Source: Mucilaginibacter kameinonensis (GTDB lineage Bacteria > Bacteroidota > Bacteroidia > Sphingobacteriales > Sphingobacteriaceae). From it: 64,000 nt of DNA. The DNA lies in assembly GCF_003675385.1 (NCBI RefSeq), contig NZ_RCWZ01000001.1, positions 1,116,001-1,180,000 on the forward strand. Direction: 5' to 3'. Numbering within the stretch: position 1 is the stretch's first letter; every line of letters starts with the position of its first letter. The notes below the pieces were generated by a model. It ran no database searches and was not told the DNA's origin. It was given only the letters and a program-made list of their open reading frames with translations. The position numbers and the translations under genes were made by a program. Positions 34,359 to 43,793 of the stretch are shown here, in pieces.

Positions 34359-36437
34359 CTAATACATAAAATTCATCCCAACTGAATAATTCCTCAGCGG
34401 AGCAGCATTGTAGTAACGATTGCCTACAGCATTTAAATCATTACCCAGGCTGTACTTCTGGTTAAGCAGATTATCCGCGGCAGCAAATATTTCAAAGTGT
34501 GTTTTACGGCCGATGGTTTGCTGATAGCTTACCCTTGCTTGTAGTACATTGTAATGCCCGGCACGAACAGTGTTGGCATCGTTAAGGGGCATACTGGAAG
34601 TATAATTATGTTGGATAAACAATGACAAATATTGAGGGAACTTTATTTGCAAACTTGTTACATAAACAAAATCAGGCACTCCGGTGAGATTGTTGCCGCT
34701 GTAATTATTAGTTGCATTGGCATAGCTTCTGAATTTAAACTGATTGAAGGTGTATGATTCATTAAACAGTAAGCCCCTAATAAATGAATTTTTGTTTTGT
34801 TTTATTATCCAATAATAAAAAGATAATTCTGTGCCCGGCTGATTAGTGCCGCCGGCATTAATGTAATGCTCTGTTTCATCGGCATTCAGACGCCGTACAA
34901 TGGCATTAGTAATACGGTAGTAAAAGATCGATAGATCCAGCATTAAGCTCTCGTCGTGATTCCGCAGGCGAAAGCCGGTTTCGTAGTTCCAGCCATATTG
35001 GGCCTGCAGGCTGGTGTTTACTATATTATCGGTTGGCCTTACTTCGGCAGTAGTGGGGGTAGAGTATCCGCGACTTATGGTTGCCCTCCAAACAAAGTCA
35101 TTACTCACCTGGTATGACAAGGCCAATCTCGGCATCAACTGTGCACTAAAGTTGCGATTAGTAAAATTGTTTTGATTAAGCGGGTATAGGTTTTTGAAAT
35201 CGTACCCGTAGTCGTTTAAACTTACAGCGGCCTCAACGTGCAGGCGTTTGTACACATCAGCAGCATAGCGCACAAATACAAAATGCTGATTAGTGTGGAT
35301 ATCATCAATAGTTTGGGTGGTATCTTTTACCCCTTTTTTATTGCCGTAGTTGGCAATATGCGAGTTGGTTTGCTGCCATTCAAAACCCAGATCAACTTTC
35401 CAGTCTAAGCTTGGTTTTTTATCGCCGGTTAACTCGAAATATGTGCGAAAACCATAAGTGTTTTCCTTGCGCTGTTCATAGTTGGTAATAAACGGGTTGG
35501 CAAAATCAACATGATTGCCAAATACTGCAAGGACGTTGCGGATATGGTCATTAAAATGATACTCGTTGGTTAAACCGCCCAGGTACATTTTGGTAGTAAT
35601 GCCAATGTGCTGCTGGATAGCCCCCGGCAAAGTTGGTGTAGGCTGCCGGGCCAGCGTAGGGTCGGTATTGTATTGGGCAAGTGTTAAACCTCCGGGCGTT
35701 TCATACGCCAGATCTGAATAAATACCCAGCGCTTTTAAAGTGTTTTTGCCACTGTAGTTCCAGCTATCGGCCAGTTGCAGGTAGTTGCGGTGGGTATCGC
35801 TATTTTGCCTGTAACCATGATAGGTTTGAAAACTCTGATTAATGTTGAGCAGGTAATTGGTAGTTTTTAACTGCACTGCCGCTTTTTCGTGGAACAGCCC
35901 GTATGAGCCGTCGTTTATACCTGCCGAAATATAAGTACTGTCCTTATACCGGTTAAGAGGACTAAGGATTACCACGCCGCCCGAGTTGGCGCCAAACAAA
36001 CTACCGTCAGGACCTTTTAATATCTCCACTTTTTGTATCGACGCGATATCAATAGCGTTTAAATAGCTGTTACCCCCGGCATCGGTAAGCGGGATATCAT
36101 CAAAATAGATCTTCACATCCCTCACCCCAAAAGGCGAGCGAAGTAAACTGCCCCTGATTGATAAACGGTAACTTCCCGGCGAGCGCTCCTCGGTACGGAT
36201 ACCCGGAACGGTATTTAAGGCGTTTACAAACGAGTTATCAGGCTGGATGCGGAGCTGGGCGGCACCGAGCACACTCACGGAGGCTGGTACGCTGATGACA
36301 GGCTGATCGCTCAGATAGCCTTTTACAATTACCGTCTTGAGTTCGGTGGTATCTTTTTTAGCAGGCTTTTTATTTTGTGCATTGGCCGAAATAGCAGCAG
36401 CCAGCGCAAAAGTTATAATAGTAAACGGTTTTAACAT
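34359..36437 (-). CDS. TonB-dependent outer-membrane receptor
   Basis: A 692-residue TonB-dependent receptor. A signal peptide (to about ANA at 20) is followed by a plug domain (about 40-155; SVPASVSVLGAAQLRIQPDN, YRLSIRGSLLRSPFGVRDV, VEILKGPDGSLFGANSGGV) and a beta-barrel ending in aromatic YSVGMNFMY. It lacks the N-terminal carboxypeptidase-like domain of SusC proteins and has no SusD partner, so it is more like a siderophore or small-ligand receptor. The ligand is unknown. The neighbour at 36581-37903 (same strand, 143 nt upstream) encodes a sorbosone-dehydrogenase-like lipoprotein. Confidence 0.93.
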   Translation of the reverse strand: MLKPFTIITFALAAAISANAQNKKPAKKDTTELKTVIVKGYLSDQPVISVPASVSVLGAAQLRIQPDNSFVNALNTVPGIRTEERSPGSYRLSIRGSLLRSPFGVRDVKIYFDDIPLTDAGGNSYLNAIDIASIQKVEILKGPDGSLFGANSGGVVILSPLNRYKDSTYISAGINDGSYGLFHEKAAVQLKTTNYLLNINQSFQTYHGYRQNSDTHRNYLQLADSWNYSGKNTLKALGIYSDLAYETPGGLTLAQYNTDPTLARQPTPTLPGAIQQHIGITTKMYLGGLTNEYHFNDHIRNVLAVFGNHVDFANPFITNYEQRKENTYGFRTYFELTGDKKPSLDWKVDLGFEWQQTNSHIANYGNKKGVKDTTQTIDDIHTNQHFVFVRYAADVYKRLHVEAAVSLNDYGYDFKNLYPLNQNNFTNRNFSAQLMPRLALSYQVSNDFVWRATISRGYSTPTTAEVRPTDNIVNTSLQAQYGWNYETGFRLRNHDESLMLDLSIFYYRITNAIVRRLNADETEHYINAGGTNQPGTELSFYYWIIKQNKNSFIRGLLFNESYTFNQFKFRSYANATNNYSGNNLTGVPDFVYVTSLQIKFPQYLSLFIQHNYTSSMPLNDANTVRAGHYNVLQARVSYQQTIGRKTHFEIFAAADNLLNQKYSLGNDLNAVGNRYYNAAPLRNYSVGMNFMY

Positions 36438-36529
36438 AGGTTGATGATCAGGGACATCACCAAAAATAGGTGTTTATACTCACAAACCTATATCGCCGGT
36501 TTGTAAATATCTTGATGATCGAATGCCTT

Positions 36530-36562
36530 AAACTTCCGAAGTTTCAAAAACTTCGTAAGTTT
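36530..36562. repeat. AAACTTACGAAGTTT-family inverted repeat, second copy
   Basis: AAACTTCCGAAGTTT and AAACTTCGTAAGTTT face each other, with one mismatch compared with the perfect copy at 2895-2929. It lies between the sugar-dehydrogenase-like gene and the TonB receptor gene. Confidence 0.75.
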
Positions 36563-36580
36563 CTCAACCTGGCGACAGCA

Positions 36581-37903
36581 TCAGCGCGCAACCCGCCAGA
36601 TCTTGTTTCCAGCGTCATCGGCCACCAGTAATGATCCATCTTTTGCTACAGCCACGCCAACCGGGCGACCGTATACTTTTCGCTTTGCAGTATCCGCAAT
36701 AAAGCCCGTTAAAAAATCTGTTGTTTGGCCGGTAGGCTTATTACTGCTGAACGGAACAAAAACTACTTTATAACCCACCAGTTTTGAGCTGTTCCACGAG
36801 CCATGTTGACCAATAAAAGCCCCGTTTTGATATTCTTGCGGAAAGCTTGTACCGTTATAGAAAGCTAAACCAAGTGATGCGGTATGCGAACCAAGGGCTA
36901 CATCCGGTACAAGCGTCTTTTTAACCATGTCCGGGTTTGGGTCTTTCTGTTTTAACACCGGATCTTCATGCTGGCCAAAATAGGCCCAGGGCCAGCCATA
37001 AAACCCACCATCTTTAACACTGGTCAGGTAATCGGGCACAAGCTGATCTCCGAGATCGTCGCGCTCGTTTACTGCTGTATATAGCACACCGGTTCCCGGC
37101 TGAATATCGATACCTGCAGGGTTTCGCAAACCTGAAGCATAAACACGTTCGCCAGTGCCGTCAAGGTTAATTTCCAGGATATCGGCGCGGCGCTTCTCGT
37201 TAGCAATCCCGTGCTCGGCAACATTACTACCTGATCCTACCGAAACATATATTTTACTGCCATCGGCGCTCAGGTGAATATTGCGGGTCCAGTGATTGTT
37301 ATAGCCGCCTGCCGGCAGATCTAATATTTTAATGCCTTTGCCGGTTACTTTCATCTCGCCCATTTTATAGGGGTATCGCCACAAACCATCCGTGTTGGCA
37401 ACGTAAAACCATTCGCCGGCGATGAGCATACCATAGGGTTGGTTCAACCCACTCAGAAAAACCGTTTTTGAATCTGGCATGCCATCACCGTTAGTATCCT
37501 TAAACAGCAGGATCTTGTTGGCGCTTTTGCCGTAATTTTGTGATTTACTTACACCAATAATATCCGCGCCAATCTTTTTTAGCCCGCTGAGCTCGGTATT
37601 TGCTTCGGATACAAACACATCTCCGTTTGAGGCTGCGTAAATATTACGCGGATTATCCAATCCATCGGCATAAAGGCTTACCGAAAAGCCTGCAGGCGCG
37701 ACAGGTGTTAGGCCTTTGGGCCAGCCAATAACCTCACAAAAGTTTTTTACGGCTTTGGTCTCATATGGTGCAGCCAGTTTAACCTCCTGGTCGCTTTTGT
37801 TAATAACCGTATCGGCATTGTTATAATTGGCAGGTTTTTTATGCTTGCAGGCCACAAGCAAGGCACCGATAATACAAGGAAATATGATGAGGCTGTTTTT
37901 CAT
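36581..37903 (-). CDS. PQQ-type sugar/sorbosone dehydrogenase-like lipoprotein
   Basis: A 440-residue lipoprotein (lipobox LVAC, Cys19) with a six-bladed beta-propeller of the glucose/sorbosone dehydrogenase type. Blade-like segments include GLDNPRNIYAASNGDVFVSE (about 86-105), NHWTRNIHLSADGSKIYVSV (about 207-226) and GRPVGVAVAKDGSLLVADD (about 412-430). Family enzymes oxidise sugars with PQQ in the periplasm; whether this one binds PQQ cannot be read. It could supply electrons or modify a sugar taken up by the neighbouring TonB receptor, by context only. Confidence 0.85.
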   Translation of the reverse strand: MKNSLIIFPCIIGALLVACKHKKPANYNNADTVINKSDQEVKLAAPYETKAVKNFCEVIGWPKGLTPVAPAGFSVSLYADGLDNPRNIYAASNGDVFVSEANTELSGLKKIGADIIGVSKSQNYGKSANKILLFKDTNGDGMPDSKTVFLSGLNQPYGMLIAGEWFYVANTDGLWRYPYKMGEMKVTGKGIKILDLPAGGYNNHWTRNIHLSADGSKIYVSVGSGSNVAEHGIANEKRRADILEINLDGTGERVYASGLRNPAGIDIQPGTGVLYTAVNERDDLGDQLVPDYLTSVKDGGFYGWPWAYFGQHEDPVLKQKDPNPDMVKKTLVPDVALGSHTASLGLAFYNGTSFPQEYQNGAFIGQHGSWNSSKLVGYKVVFVPFSSNKPTGQTTDFLTGFIADTAKRKVYGRPVGVAVAKDGSLLVADDAGNKIWRVAR

Positions 37904-38051
37904 TTCGATGGAGTTTTATATACTAATAATTAACTTTTTAGGTGCAAGGATTGTTTGGGCTAAATGATTGTTTTGCAGGGCGTAATATATTCACGCTTTA
38001 ACTGGTTTTTATGCATCGGCGTAAGCAAAAAAATATATTTTTGGTGGTTCG

Positions 38052-40064
38052 ATGTTTTTATTTTCCAAACCATTAATGCGTTTTACCCCCGTTAAATTAT
38101 TTCTGTTAATATTGTTTGCCTTTGCATTTACTCATGCGCAGGTAAACGCACAAGCAGTTGTTTGTAATGGAAGTCTTGGCGATCCTGTATTTAAACTTGA
38201 TTTTGGATCAGGACAAGGATATGGCGCCCCCCTGGGAAATGATGTAACTGATTTTACCTATATACAGGGTTGCCCCGAAGATGGTCAATATACAATTGTA
38301 AATACAACTAATATAAAAAACGGAAACAGCAATTGCCACCCGGAAGGATGGCAGGTTGTAACTCATGATCATACAGGCAATACTAATGGGTACATGATGC
38401 TTGTTAATGCTTCGCAAGACCCGAAGAAATTCTTTACTTATAAAATTAGTGCCGGAACGCTTTGTCAGAATACCAAGTATGAATTTTCGGCGTGGGTTTT
38501 TAACCTGATATTCCAGGCGCATGCGGGCCCTGGCGTTCATGAGCCTGATATTACTTTTGTAATAACTAACGCCAACGGCGAAAAAACCATGTATGATACC
38601 GGCGAAATTCCGGCAAGCAGCGATCCGGAAGATTGGCGCCGGTACAGCATGTTGTTTTCTACCGGTTCTGGTAATAACGAAATTACCATTGAAATGATCA
38701 ATAATGAACCCGGCCTAAATGGGAACGATTTGATGCTTGATGATATCCAATTTAGGCCCTGTGGCCCAACTATGCCGGTGGGCTTTTCAGACATTGCTAC
38801 CAATATGCCGCAGGATGTATGTGTGGGGGAAACAAAGAATTTTAACCTTGTATCAAGGGTAGGGAACGATTATACAGATACAAGGCTACAATGGCAAAAA
38901 CTAAATCCTAACGGTAACTGGGATGATCTGCCCGGAGCAACCGGCGCGCAACTTCCTGTTTCTGTTACAAACAGCACAGCTGTAGGGGCTTATGAGTATC
39001 GGCTTGCGGCTGCCGACGGAAATAACATTAACTCACCAACCTGCCGTACTTATTCACAGTCGCTTACTATAAGGGTTAATGCTTACCCAGATAAACCATC
39101 AATCATCGCTCCCCCAGTGTGCGAAGGCGATGCGCTTACACTCACCGCTACGCCGGGTGCAATAAGATATGAATGGACTGGACCGGGTGTTACCGAAGCT
39201 AATAAAGCTCAGAACCCGCTGGTAATTGATAATGCATCTGCGGTGGATATAGGGGACTACCAGGTTACCGTTTTTTCGGTCGGCGACTGTTCAAGAACAT
39301 CGGATAAACTGCATGCGGTTGTGAATTTAAAACCTGTAATAACGGTTAATGCGCCCCCGCCAATTTGCAAGGGTAGCGCGACTATCATTAGCGCGGATGC
39401 TGCCGACGCTAAAAGCTATAGTTGGTTACCGGTTACCGGGTTGTCAGATCCTGCGGCAAAAAGTCCGGCTGCGAAACCTGCCGAAACCACTACCTATACG
39501 GTAACAGTAACCACTAATGAAGGTTGTACAGCAACTAAACAGGTAACTGTAACGGTTATGCCTGTTCCTGAAGCAAGTATAAGCCCGCAGAAAAAGATTT
39601 TTGAAGGCCAGTCGGTAGTGCTGGATGCCAAAACACAGTATGCCGATACATATCTGTGGAGCCCTGCCGAGGGACTTGATGATCCGACAAAAATGAACCC
39701 CGTTGCCAGCCCTACCGATGATATTACCTATACGTTGAAAGCCTCGTCGGGCATTGGATGCGGGTCTGTCAGTGTCAGTGTTTTTGTAAGGGTTTATAAA
39801 AAAATAGTCATTCCAACTACGTTTTCGCCCAATGGCGATGGTTTAAACGACTACTGGGATATTGAGGCTTTATCAACGTATCCGGAAAGTACAATGAATG
39901 TGTTTAGCCGCAGCGGGCAAAAAGTATACACCTCTACCGGTTATGATAAACCCTGGAATGGCGCCTACAAAGGATATGTTTTGCCTTCGGGGACTTACTA
40001 CTATGTCATCGACCTTAAAAATGGTGCGCCATTATTATCGGGCTGGGTGTTTATTGTGCATTGA
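38052..40064 (+). CDS. T9SS type B sorted protein with Ig-like repeats
   Basis: A 670-residue secreted or surface protein. A signal peptide (about 1-34) leads to a 200-residue beta-rich domain (LDFGSGQGYGAPLGND... THDHTGNTNGYMMLVNAS... GNDLMLDDIQF), then Ig/PKD-like modules (about 235-560; CEGDALTLTATPG, CKGSATIISADA), then a C-terminal sorting domain from about 588 (TFSPNGDGLNDYWDI to the end). That last domain, annotated as gliding-motility-associated C-terminal, directs export by the type IX system. The first domain and the sorting domain are shared with the next gene. The ligand is unknown. Confidence 0.9.
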   Translation: MFLFSKPLMRFTPVKLFLLILFAFAFTHAQVNAQAVVCNGSLGDPVFKLDFGSGQGYGAPLGNDVTDFTYIQGCPEDGQYTIVNTTNIKNGNSNCHPEGWQVVTHDHTGNTNGYMMLVNASQDPKKFFTYKISAGTLCQNTKYEFSAWVFNLIFQAHAGPGVHEPDITFVITNANGEKTMYDTGEIPASSDPEDWRRYSMLFSTGSGNNEITIEMINNEPGLNGNDLMLDDIQFRPCGPTMPVGFSDIATNMPQDVCVGETKNFNLVSRVGNDYTDTRLQWQKLNPNGNWDDLPGATGAQLPVSVTNSTAVGAYEYRLAAADGNNINSPTCRTYSQSLTIRVNAYPDKPSIIAPPVCEGDALTLTATPGAIRYEWTGPGVTEANKAQNPLVIDNASAVDIGDYQVTVFSVGDCSRTSDKLHAVVNLKPVITVNAPPPICKGSATIISADAADAKSYSWLPVTGLSDPAAKSPAAKPAETTTYTVTVTTNEGCTATKQVTVTVMPVPEASISPQKKIFEGQSVVLDAKTQYADTYLWSPAEGLDDPTKMNPVASPTDDITYTLKASSGIGCGSVSVSVFVRVYKKIVIPTTFSPNGDGLNDYWDIEALSTYPESTMNVFSRSGQKVYTSTGYDKPWNGAYKGYVLPSGTYYYVIDLKNGAPLLSGWVFIVH

Positions 40065-40178
40065 TTTTGATGACCCGATATTACCAGTATAGTATATCGA
40101 AATAAAAACTGACCGTTGAGCTCTGCCTTTTACCGGGCGCTTGAACTTACCTTTAAGGTTTTAAGTGTTGATCTGGTC

Positions 40179-41099
40179 ATGCAGGCGCGTTTTTCCCCGG
40201 TTTTTTTTCTGTTGATATTGTTTTATACGAATGTCTTTGCCCAAAGTATGGATTGTACCGGCAAGTTGGGGCATTGGCTATTTAAAGAAGATTTTGGCTC
40301 TGGCACAGGTCATGGCCCTGCCTTACCGGCAGGTGTTACTAATATGACATATACGCCATATTGCCCTGCCGATGGATTTTATACCCTGGTTACAGCTTCT
40401 GATGGGTGTTCGGAAGAATCATGGCATAAAGTAACGCATGACCATACCGGGAACAGCAACGGCTATATGATGATGATCAACGCGTCAAATGAACCGAGCG
40501 TGTTTTTTACCCGTATGGTGCCCTCTCTCTGCCCGGCTACTACTTATGAGTTTTCTGCCTACATCCTTAACCTGTTAAAAAATACAGTGATTGGACCAAC
40601 AGTTCAGCAGCCCGATATCCTTTTTTCTATTGAAACCACAACCGGCGAAGTACTTGAAACGTTGCGTACCGGGCCAATTCCTGCTACATCGGGCCCAGTT
40701 TGGAAAAAATATAACCTGGTTTTTAAAACGCCTGATGACGTAAGCAGCCTGGTATTAAAAATCAGCAACAGCGCTCCCGGCGGTCCGGGTAATGATCTGA
40801 TGCTGGACGATATTGAGTTTATAACGAGTGCGCCCAAATTAACTATTCCCACCATGTTTTCGCCCAATGGCGATGGCGTTAACGATGTTTGGGATATCAC
40901 TAACCTTGAAGCTTATACCGATTGTGTTTTAACAGTTTATGACCGCGGAGGAAGTATTGTTTTTAAAAGCGTTGGTTATAGTACGCCATGGAATGGTACA
41001 AGAAACGGATCGCTCCTTGATATGGGGACTTATTACTATATGATCGATCTTAAAACAGGAGCCCGAAGGATATCGGGATGGGTGTTTTTGATGAGATAG
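40179..41099 (+). CDS. T9SS type B sorted protein, short paralogue
   Basis: A 306-residue exported protein that keeps the first and last domains of its upstream neighbour (shared THDHTGN.NGYMM, PGGPGNDLMLDDIEF and FSPNGDGVNDVWDI) but lacks the Ig-like modules between them. The start is placed at ATG 40179 because it gives a clean signal peptide (MQARFSPVFFLLILFYTNVF, cleavage at AQS); an upstream TTG at 40116 would add 21 polar residues before it. It follows its paralogue by 114 nt and probably arose by tandem duplication plus loss or gain of modules. Confidence 0.88.
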   Translation: MQARFSPVFFLLILFYTNVFAQSMDCTGKLGHWLFKEDFGSGTGHGPALPAGVTNMTYTPYCPADGFYTLVTASDGCSEESWHKVTHDHTGNSNGYMMMINASNEPSVFFTRMVPSLCPATTYEFSAYILNLLKNTVIGPTVQQPDILFSIETTTGEVLETLRTGPIPATSGPVWKKYNLVFKTPDDVSSLVLKISNSAPGGPGNDLMLDDIEFITSAPKLTIPTMFSPNGDGVNDVWDITNLEAYTDCVLTVYDRGGSIVFKSVGYSTPWNGTRNGSLLDMGTYYYMIDLKTGARRISGWVFLMR

Positions 41100-41139
41100 G
41101 TTTGAGGGATTTAATTGGTTAAGCGCAGGTCAAAAAAAT

Positions 41140-41224
41140 GTCATTGCGAGCGAAGCGTGGCAATCGCATGCTATACAGAGCCGCTCTGCCTCCGTGCGAT
41201 TGCTTCGTTCCTTACAGCAATGAC
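41140..41224. repeat. REP-like palindrome, copy 5 (core inverted)
   Basis: The outer arms read as in copy 4, but the core (CGCATGCTATACAGAGCCGC) is the reverse complement of copy 4's core, so the element sits in the opposite orientation. It lies between convergent genes. Confidence 0.88.
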
Positions 41225-41238
41225 ATTTTGTTTAAAAA

Positions 41239-41760
41239 TCAAAATTTAATGATCTTGTCAATCTGCTCGTCTACAAACTTGATGGTATCGGGTTTAAACA
41301 GGTTGCCTTCTTCGTCAAATTCTTTGTGAATGGCTGCTATGTGCAATTTAAGCGCCATAATGTTAAGGTGCAGGTAATGACAAACGCCGGTAAAATGATC
41401 AACACCACGAATATTGCCGTATTTGCCTGATGATAAACCAACTAAAGCGGCTTTTTTATCATAAAAACTTTGGGGAAAACTGCAGGCATCAATAAAAACT
41501 TTAAGCACACCCGGAAAGCTGCCGTTATATTCAGGTATAAGAAATATAAACTTATCAGTATCGGTAACTATTTGCTGGATAGGTTCAAACTCCGCGCTGC
41601 GTTTATTGTATAAGTCGGTTTCAATAATGTTTGGAGGCAGTTGAGCAAGAGATAAAATGCCTGCTTCTACACCTTTTTCGCGTAGTTTTTGTTGATAAAC
41701 ATGCGCCAGTTTAAGTGTTGAACTTCCGGGCCTGTTTGTTGACGCTATAATGGTTATCAT
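41239..41760 (-). CDS. NAD(P)H-dependent FMN reductase-like oxidoreductase
   Basis: A 173-residue flavodoxin-fold protein. The FMN phosphate loop is ASTNRPGSSTLKLA (7-20), IPEYNGSFPGVLKVFIDA (about 75-92) contacts the flavin, and GLSSGKYGNIRG (about 108-119) is the second loop. Such enzymes reduce FMN or quinones with NADPH; the substrate is unresolved. It is divergent from parA, across a 299-bp gap (41761-42059) that is AT-rich and shows no gene; a near-consensus TATCTTTA lies near 41960. Confidence 0.9.
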   Translation of the reverse strand: MITIIASTNRPGSSTLKLAHVYQQKLREKGVEAGILSLAQLPPNIIETDLYNKRSAEFEPIQQIVTDTDKFIFLIPEYNGSFPGVLKVFIDACSFPQSFYDKKAALVGLSSGKYGNIRGVDHFTGVCHYLHLNIMALKLHIAAIHKEFDEEGNLFKPDTIKFVDEQIDKIIKF

Positions 41761-42059
41761 TTATTATTGGTAAATTGCTGCATGATCTGGTCAGTGATAT
41801 CGTTGGTTTTTAACTGTTAACTTTTTGCTAATGAGTTAATTGTTTTTAAATATGATTTAAGTAATAATATTAAAAACTTACCCTGCCGATATTTTACTAA
41901 TTGATCAATATTGTTTGTAAATAGACAAAAGCTGTGGAATTCTACATTATTTAATTCCGTATCTTTATCACCGGATAAAAACTTTACGAAAGTAGAAATT
42001 TCTGTTTCTATTTAACGTTGTTATAAATCACAGAACTATAAATTTTTTTAAACTATAGA

Positions 42060-42863
42060 ATGAGTAAAATAATTGCTTTAGCCAACCAGAAAGGCGGCGT
42101 AGGGAAAACTACATCATCTATAAATCTGGCTGCAAGTTTAGCTGTATTAGATTATAAAACTTTGCTGGTTGATGCCGATCCTCAGGCTAACTCAACTTCG
42201 GGTATTGGTTTCGATCCCCGTAATATTAAAAATAGTATTTATGAATGTATCATCAATGAGGTTGATCCTCATGAGGCCATTCAGAAAACAGATACCCCAA
42301 ATCTTGATTTATTACCTGCACACATTGACCTGGTAGGTGCAGAAATTGAAATGATCAATTTAAGCGGCCGCGAGTACAAAATGAAACAGGTATTTGAAAA
42401 GGTGCGCGATGAGTATGATTTTATCATCATTGATTGTTCGCCTTCATTAGGTTTGATCACCATTAACGCTTTAACCGCTGCCGATTCGGTAATTGTACCG
42501 GTACAGTGCGAGTATTTCGCGTTAGAGGGTTTGGGCAAATTGTTAAATACCATCAAAATTGTTCAGTCGCGCCTTAACCCGCAACTGGAGATAGAGGGTA
42601 TCCTGTTAACCATGTATGATGTACGTTTACGCCTGAGTAACCAGGTAGTAGATGAGGTTAAAACTCACTTTGAGGATATGGTTTTTGATACCATCATACA
42701 ACGTAATACCCGTTTAAGCGAGGCGCCAAGCTTTGGCGTTTCGGTAATTATGCATGATGCTACATGTAAGGGTGCAATAAATTATTTAAACCTTGCCCGC
42801 GAAATTTTGGAAAAAAACGGACTGGTTAAAGGGGAATCGGCAACAGCTACAGCAACAGTATAG
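42060..42863 (+). CDS. parA: Chromosome partitioning ATPase ParA (Soj)
   Basis: A 267-residue Walker-type ATPase that moves or orients the chromosome origin with ParB. The deviant Walker A KGGVGKTTSS is at 11-20, DADPQANSTSGIG near 40, and IIDCSPSLGLITINAL near 122. It is translationally close to parB (3 nt gap), and these two are followed by DUF5683, dapB and lepB, a gene order widespread in Bacteroidota. Confidence 0.96.
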   Translation: MSKIIALANQKGGVGKTTSSINLAASLAVLDYKTLLVDADPQANSTSGIGFDPRNIKNSIYECIINEVDPHEAIQKTDTPNLDLLPAHIDLVGAEIEMINLSGREYKMKQVFEKVRDEYDFIIIDCSPSLGLITINALTAADSVIVPVQCEYFALEGLGKLLNTIKIVQSRLNPQLEIEGILLTMYDVRLRLSNQVVDEVKTHFEDMVFDTIIQRNTRLSEAPSFGVSVIMHDATCKGAINYLNLAREILEKNGLVKGESATATATV

Positions 42864-42866
42864 TAA

Positions 42867-43778
42867 ATGAGTGGTGAAAAGAGAAATGCCCTGGGCAAGG
42901 GACTGAGTGCGCTATTGAATGACACGCCTAACGTACAGCCATACCAAAACAGAAATAAAGAAACAGCAAGCCCTGCCGAGGTTAATGACCTTGGCTCGGT
43001 TAATGAAATAAAACTGACCGAAATTGAGGTTAACCCCTTTCAGCCCCGTACCGATTTTGATGAGCAGGCGCTAACCGAACTTTCAGAGTCGATCAAACTT
43101 CAGGGTTTAATTCAGCCAATTACGCTTAGGAAATTAGGCGCTCATAGATACCAGCTGATCTCCGGCGAACGTCGTTTTCGCGCGTCGAAGCTGGCTGGCT
43201 TAACCCAGATCCCGGCTTACGTACGTACAGCCAATGATCAGCAAATGCTGGAAATGGCGCTTATTGAAAACATTCAGCGCGAAAACCTGAATGCCATTGA
43301 GGTAGCCCTGAGCTTTCAGCGCATGATTGAAGAGTGTAACCTGAAACAGGAAGAACTGGGCGACAGGGTAAGCAAAAACCGTTCGACAGTTACCAATTAC
43401 CTGAGGCTTTTAAGATTGCCGCCGGTTATCCAGGCTTCTATCCGTGATGGTGAGCTTACTATGGGCCATGCCAAAGCTATTTTAACATTAACTGATCCTG
43501 CTAAACAATTATTTATACATCAGCATATTATAAAGGAAGGTTTATCCGTTCGTAAGGTTGAAGAATTGGTAAGGGATATGCAAAAGGCACCTGTAAAAAA
43601 GGAGGGTAAACAACCCGAGCCGGTATCGTACCAATTGCAAAAGATCCAGGATGATCTTGCTTCAAAATTTAGTACAAGGGTAAAACTAAAAGTAGGCAGC
43701 CGCGGTAGCGGTGTTATCGAGATCCCTTTCCTTTCAGAAGATGATCTTGGCCGCATCCTTGAAATGCTTGATTGGTAA
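42867..43778 (+). CDS. parB: Chromosome partitioning protein ParB
   Basis: A 303-residue DNA-binding CTPase. The N-terminal LGKGLSALL motif (about 8-16) is the ParA-contacting peptide. The ParB nuclease-like domain carries NPFQPR (near 57) and GERRFRASKLAGL (near 94-106), followed by a helix-turn-helix (LGDRVSKNRSTVTNYLRLLR, about 160-179) that binds parS, and a C-terminal dimerisation segment. No parS site was recognised by eye in the window. Confidence 0.95.
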   Translation: MSGEKRNALGKGLSALLNDTPNVQPYQNRNKETASPAEVNDLGSVNEIKLTEIEVNPFQPRTDFDEQALTELSESIKLQGLIQPITLRKLGAHRYQLISGERRFRASKLAGLTQIPAYVRTANDQQMLEMALIENIQRENLNAIEVALSFQRMIEECNLKQEELGDRVSKNRSTVTNYLRLLRLPPVIQASIRDGELTMGHAKAILTLTDPAKQLFIHQHIIKEGLSVRKVEELVRDMQKAPVKKEGKQPEPVSYQLQKIQDDLASKFSTRVKLKVGSRGSGVIEIPFLSEDDLGRILEMLDW

Positions 43779-43793
43779 TTGTTAATTTTAAAA

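Noticed and set aside
40116..40178. Longer N-terminus for the second T9SS protein from a TTG start
   Set aside because: It would bury the signal peptide behind 21 residues; ATG 40179 gives a normal signal peptide.
41761..42059. Origin of replication or parS cluster upstream of parA
   Set aside because: The gap is AT-rich, but no DnaA-box cluster or parS-like palindrome could be recognised by eye.
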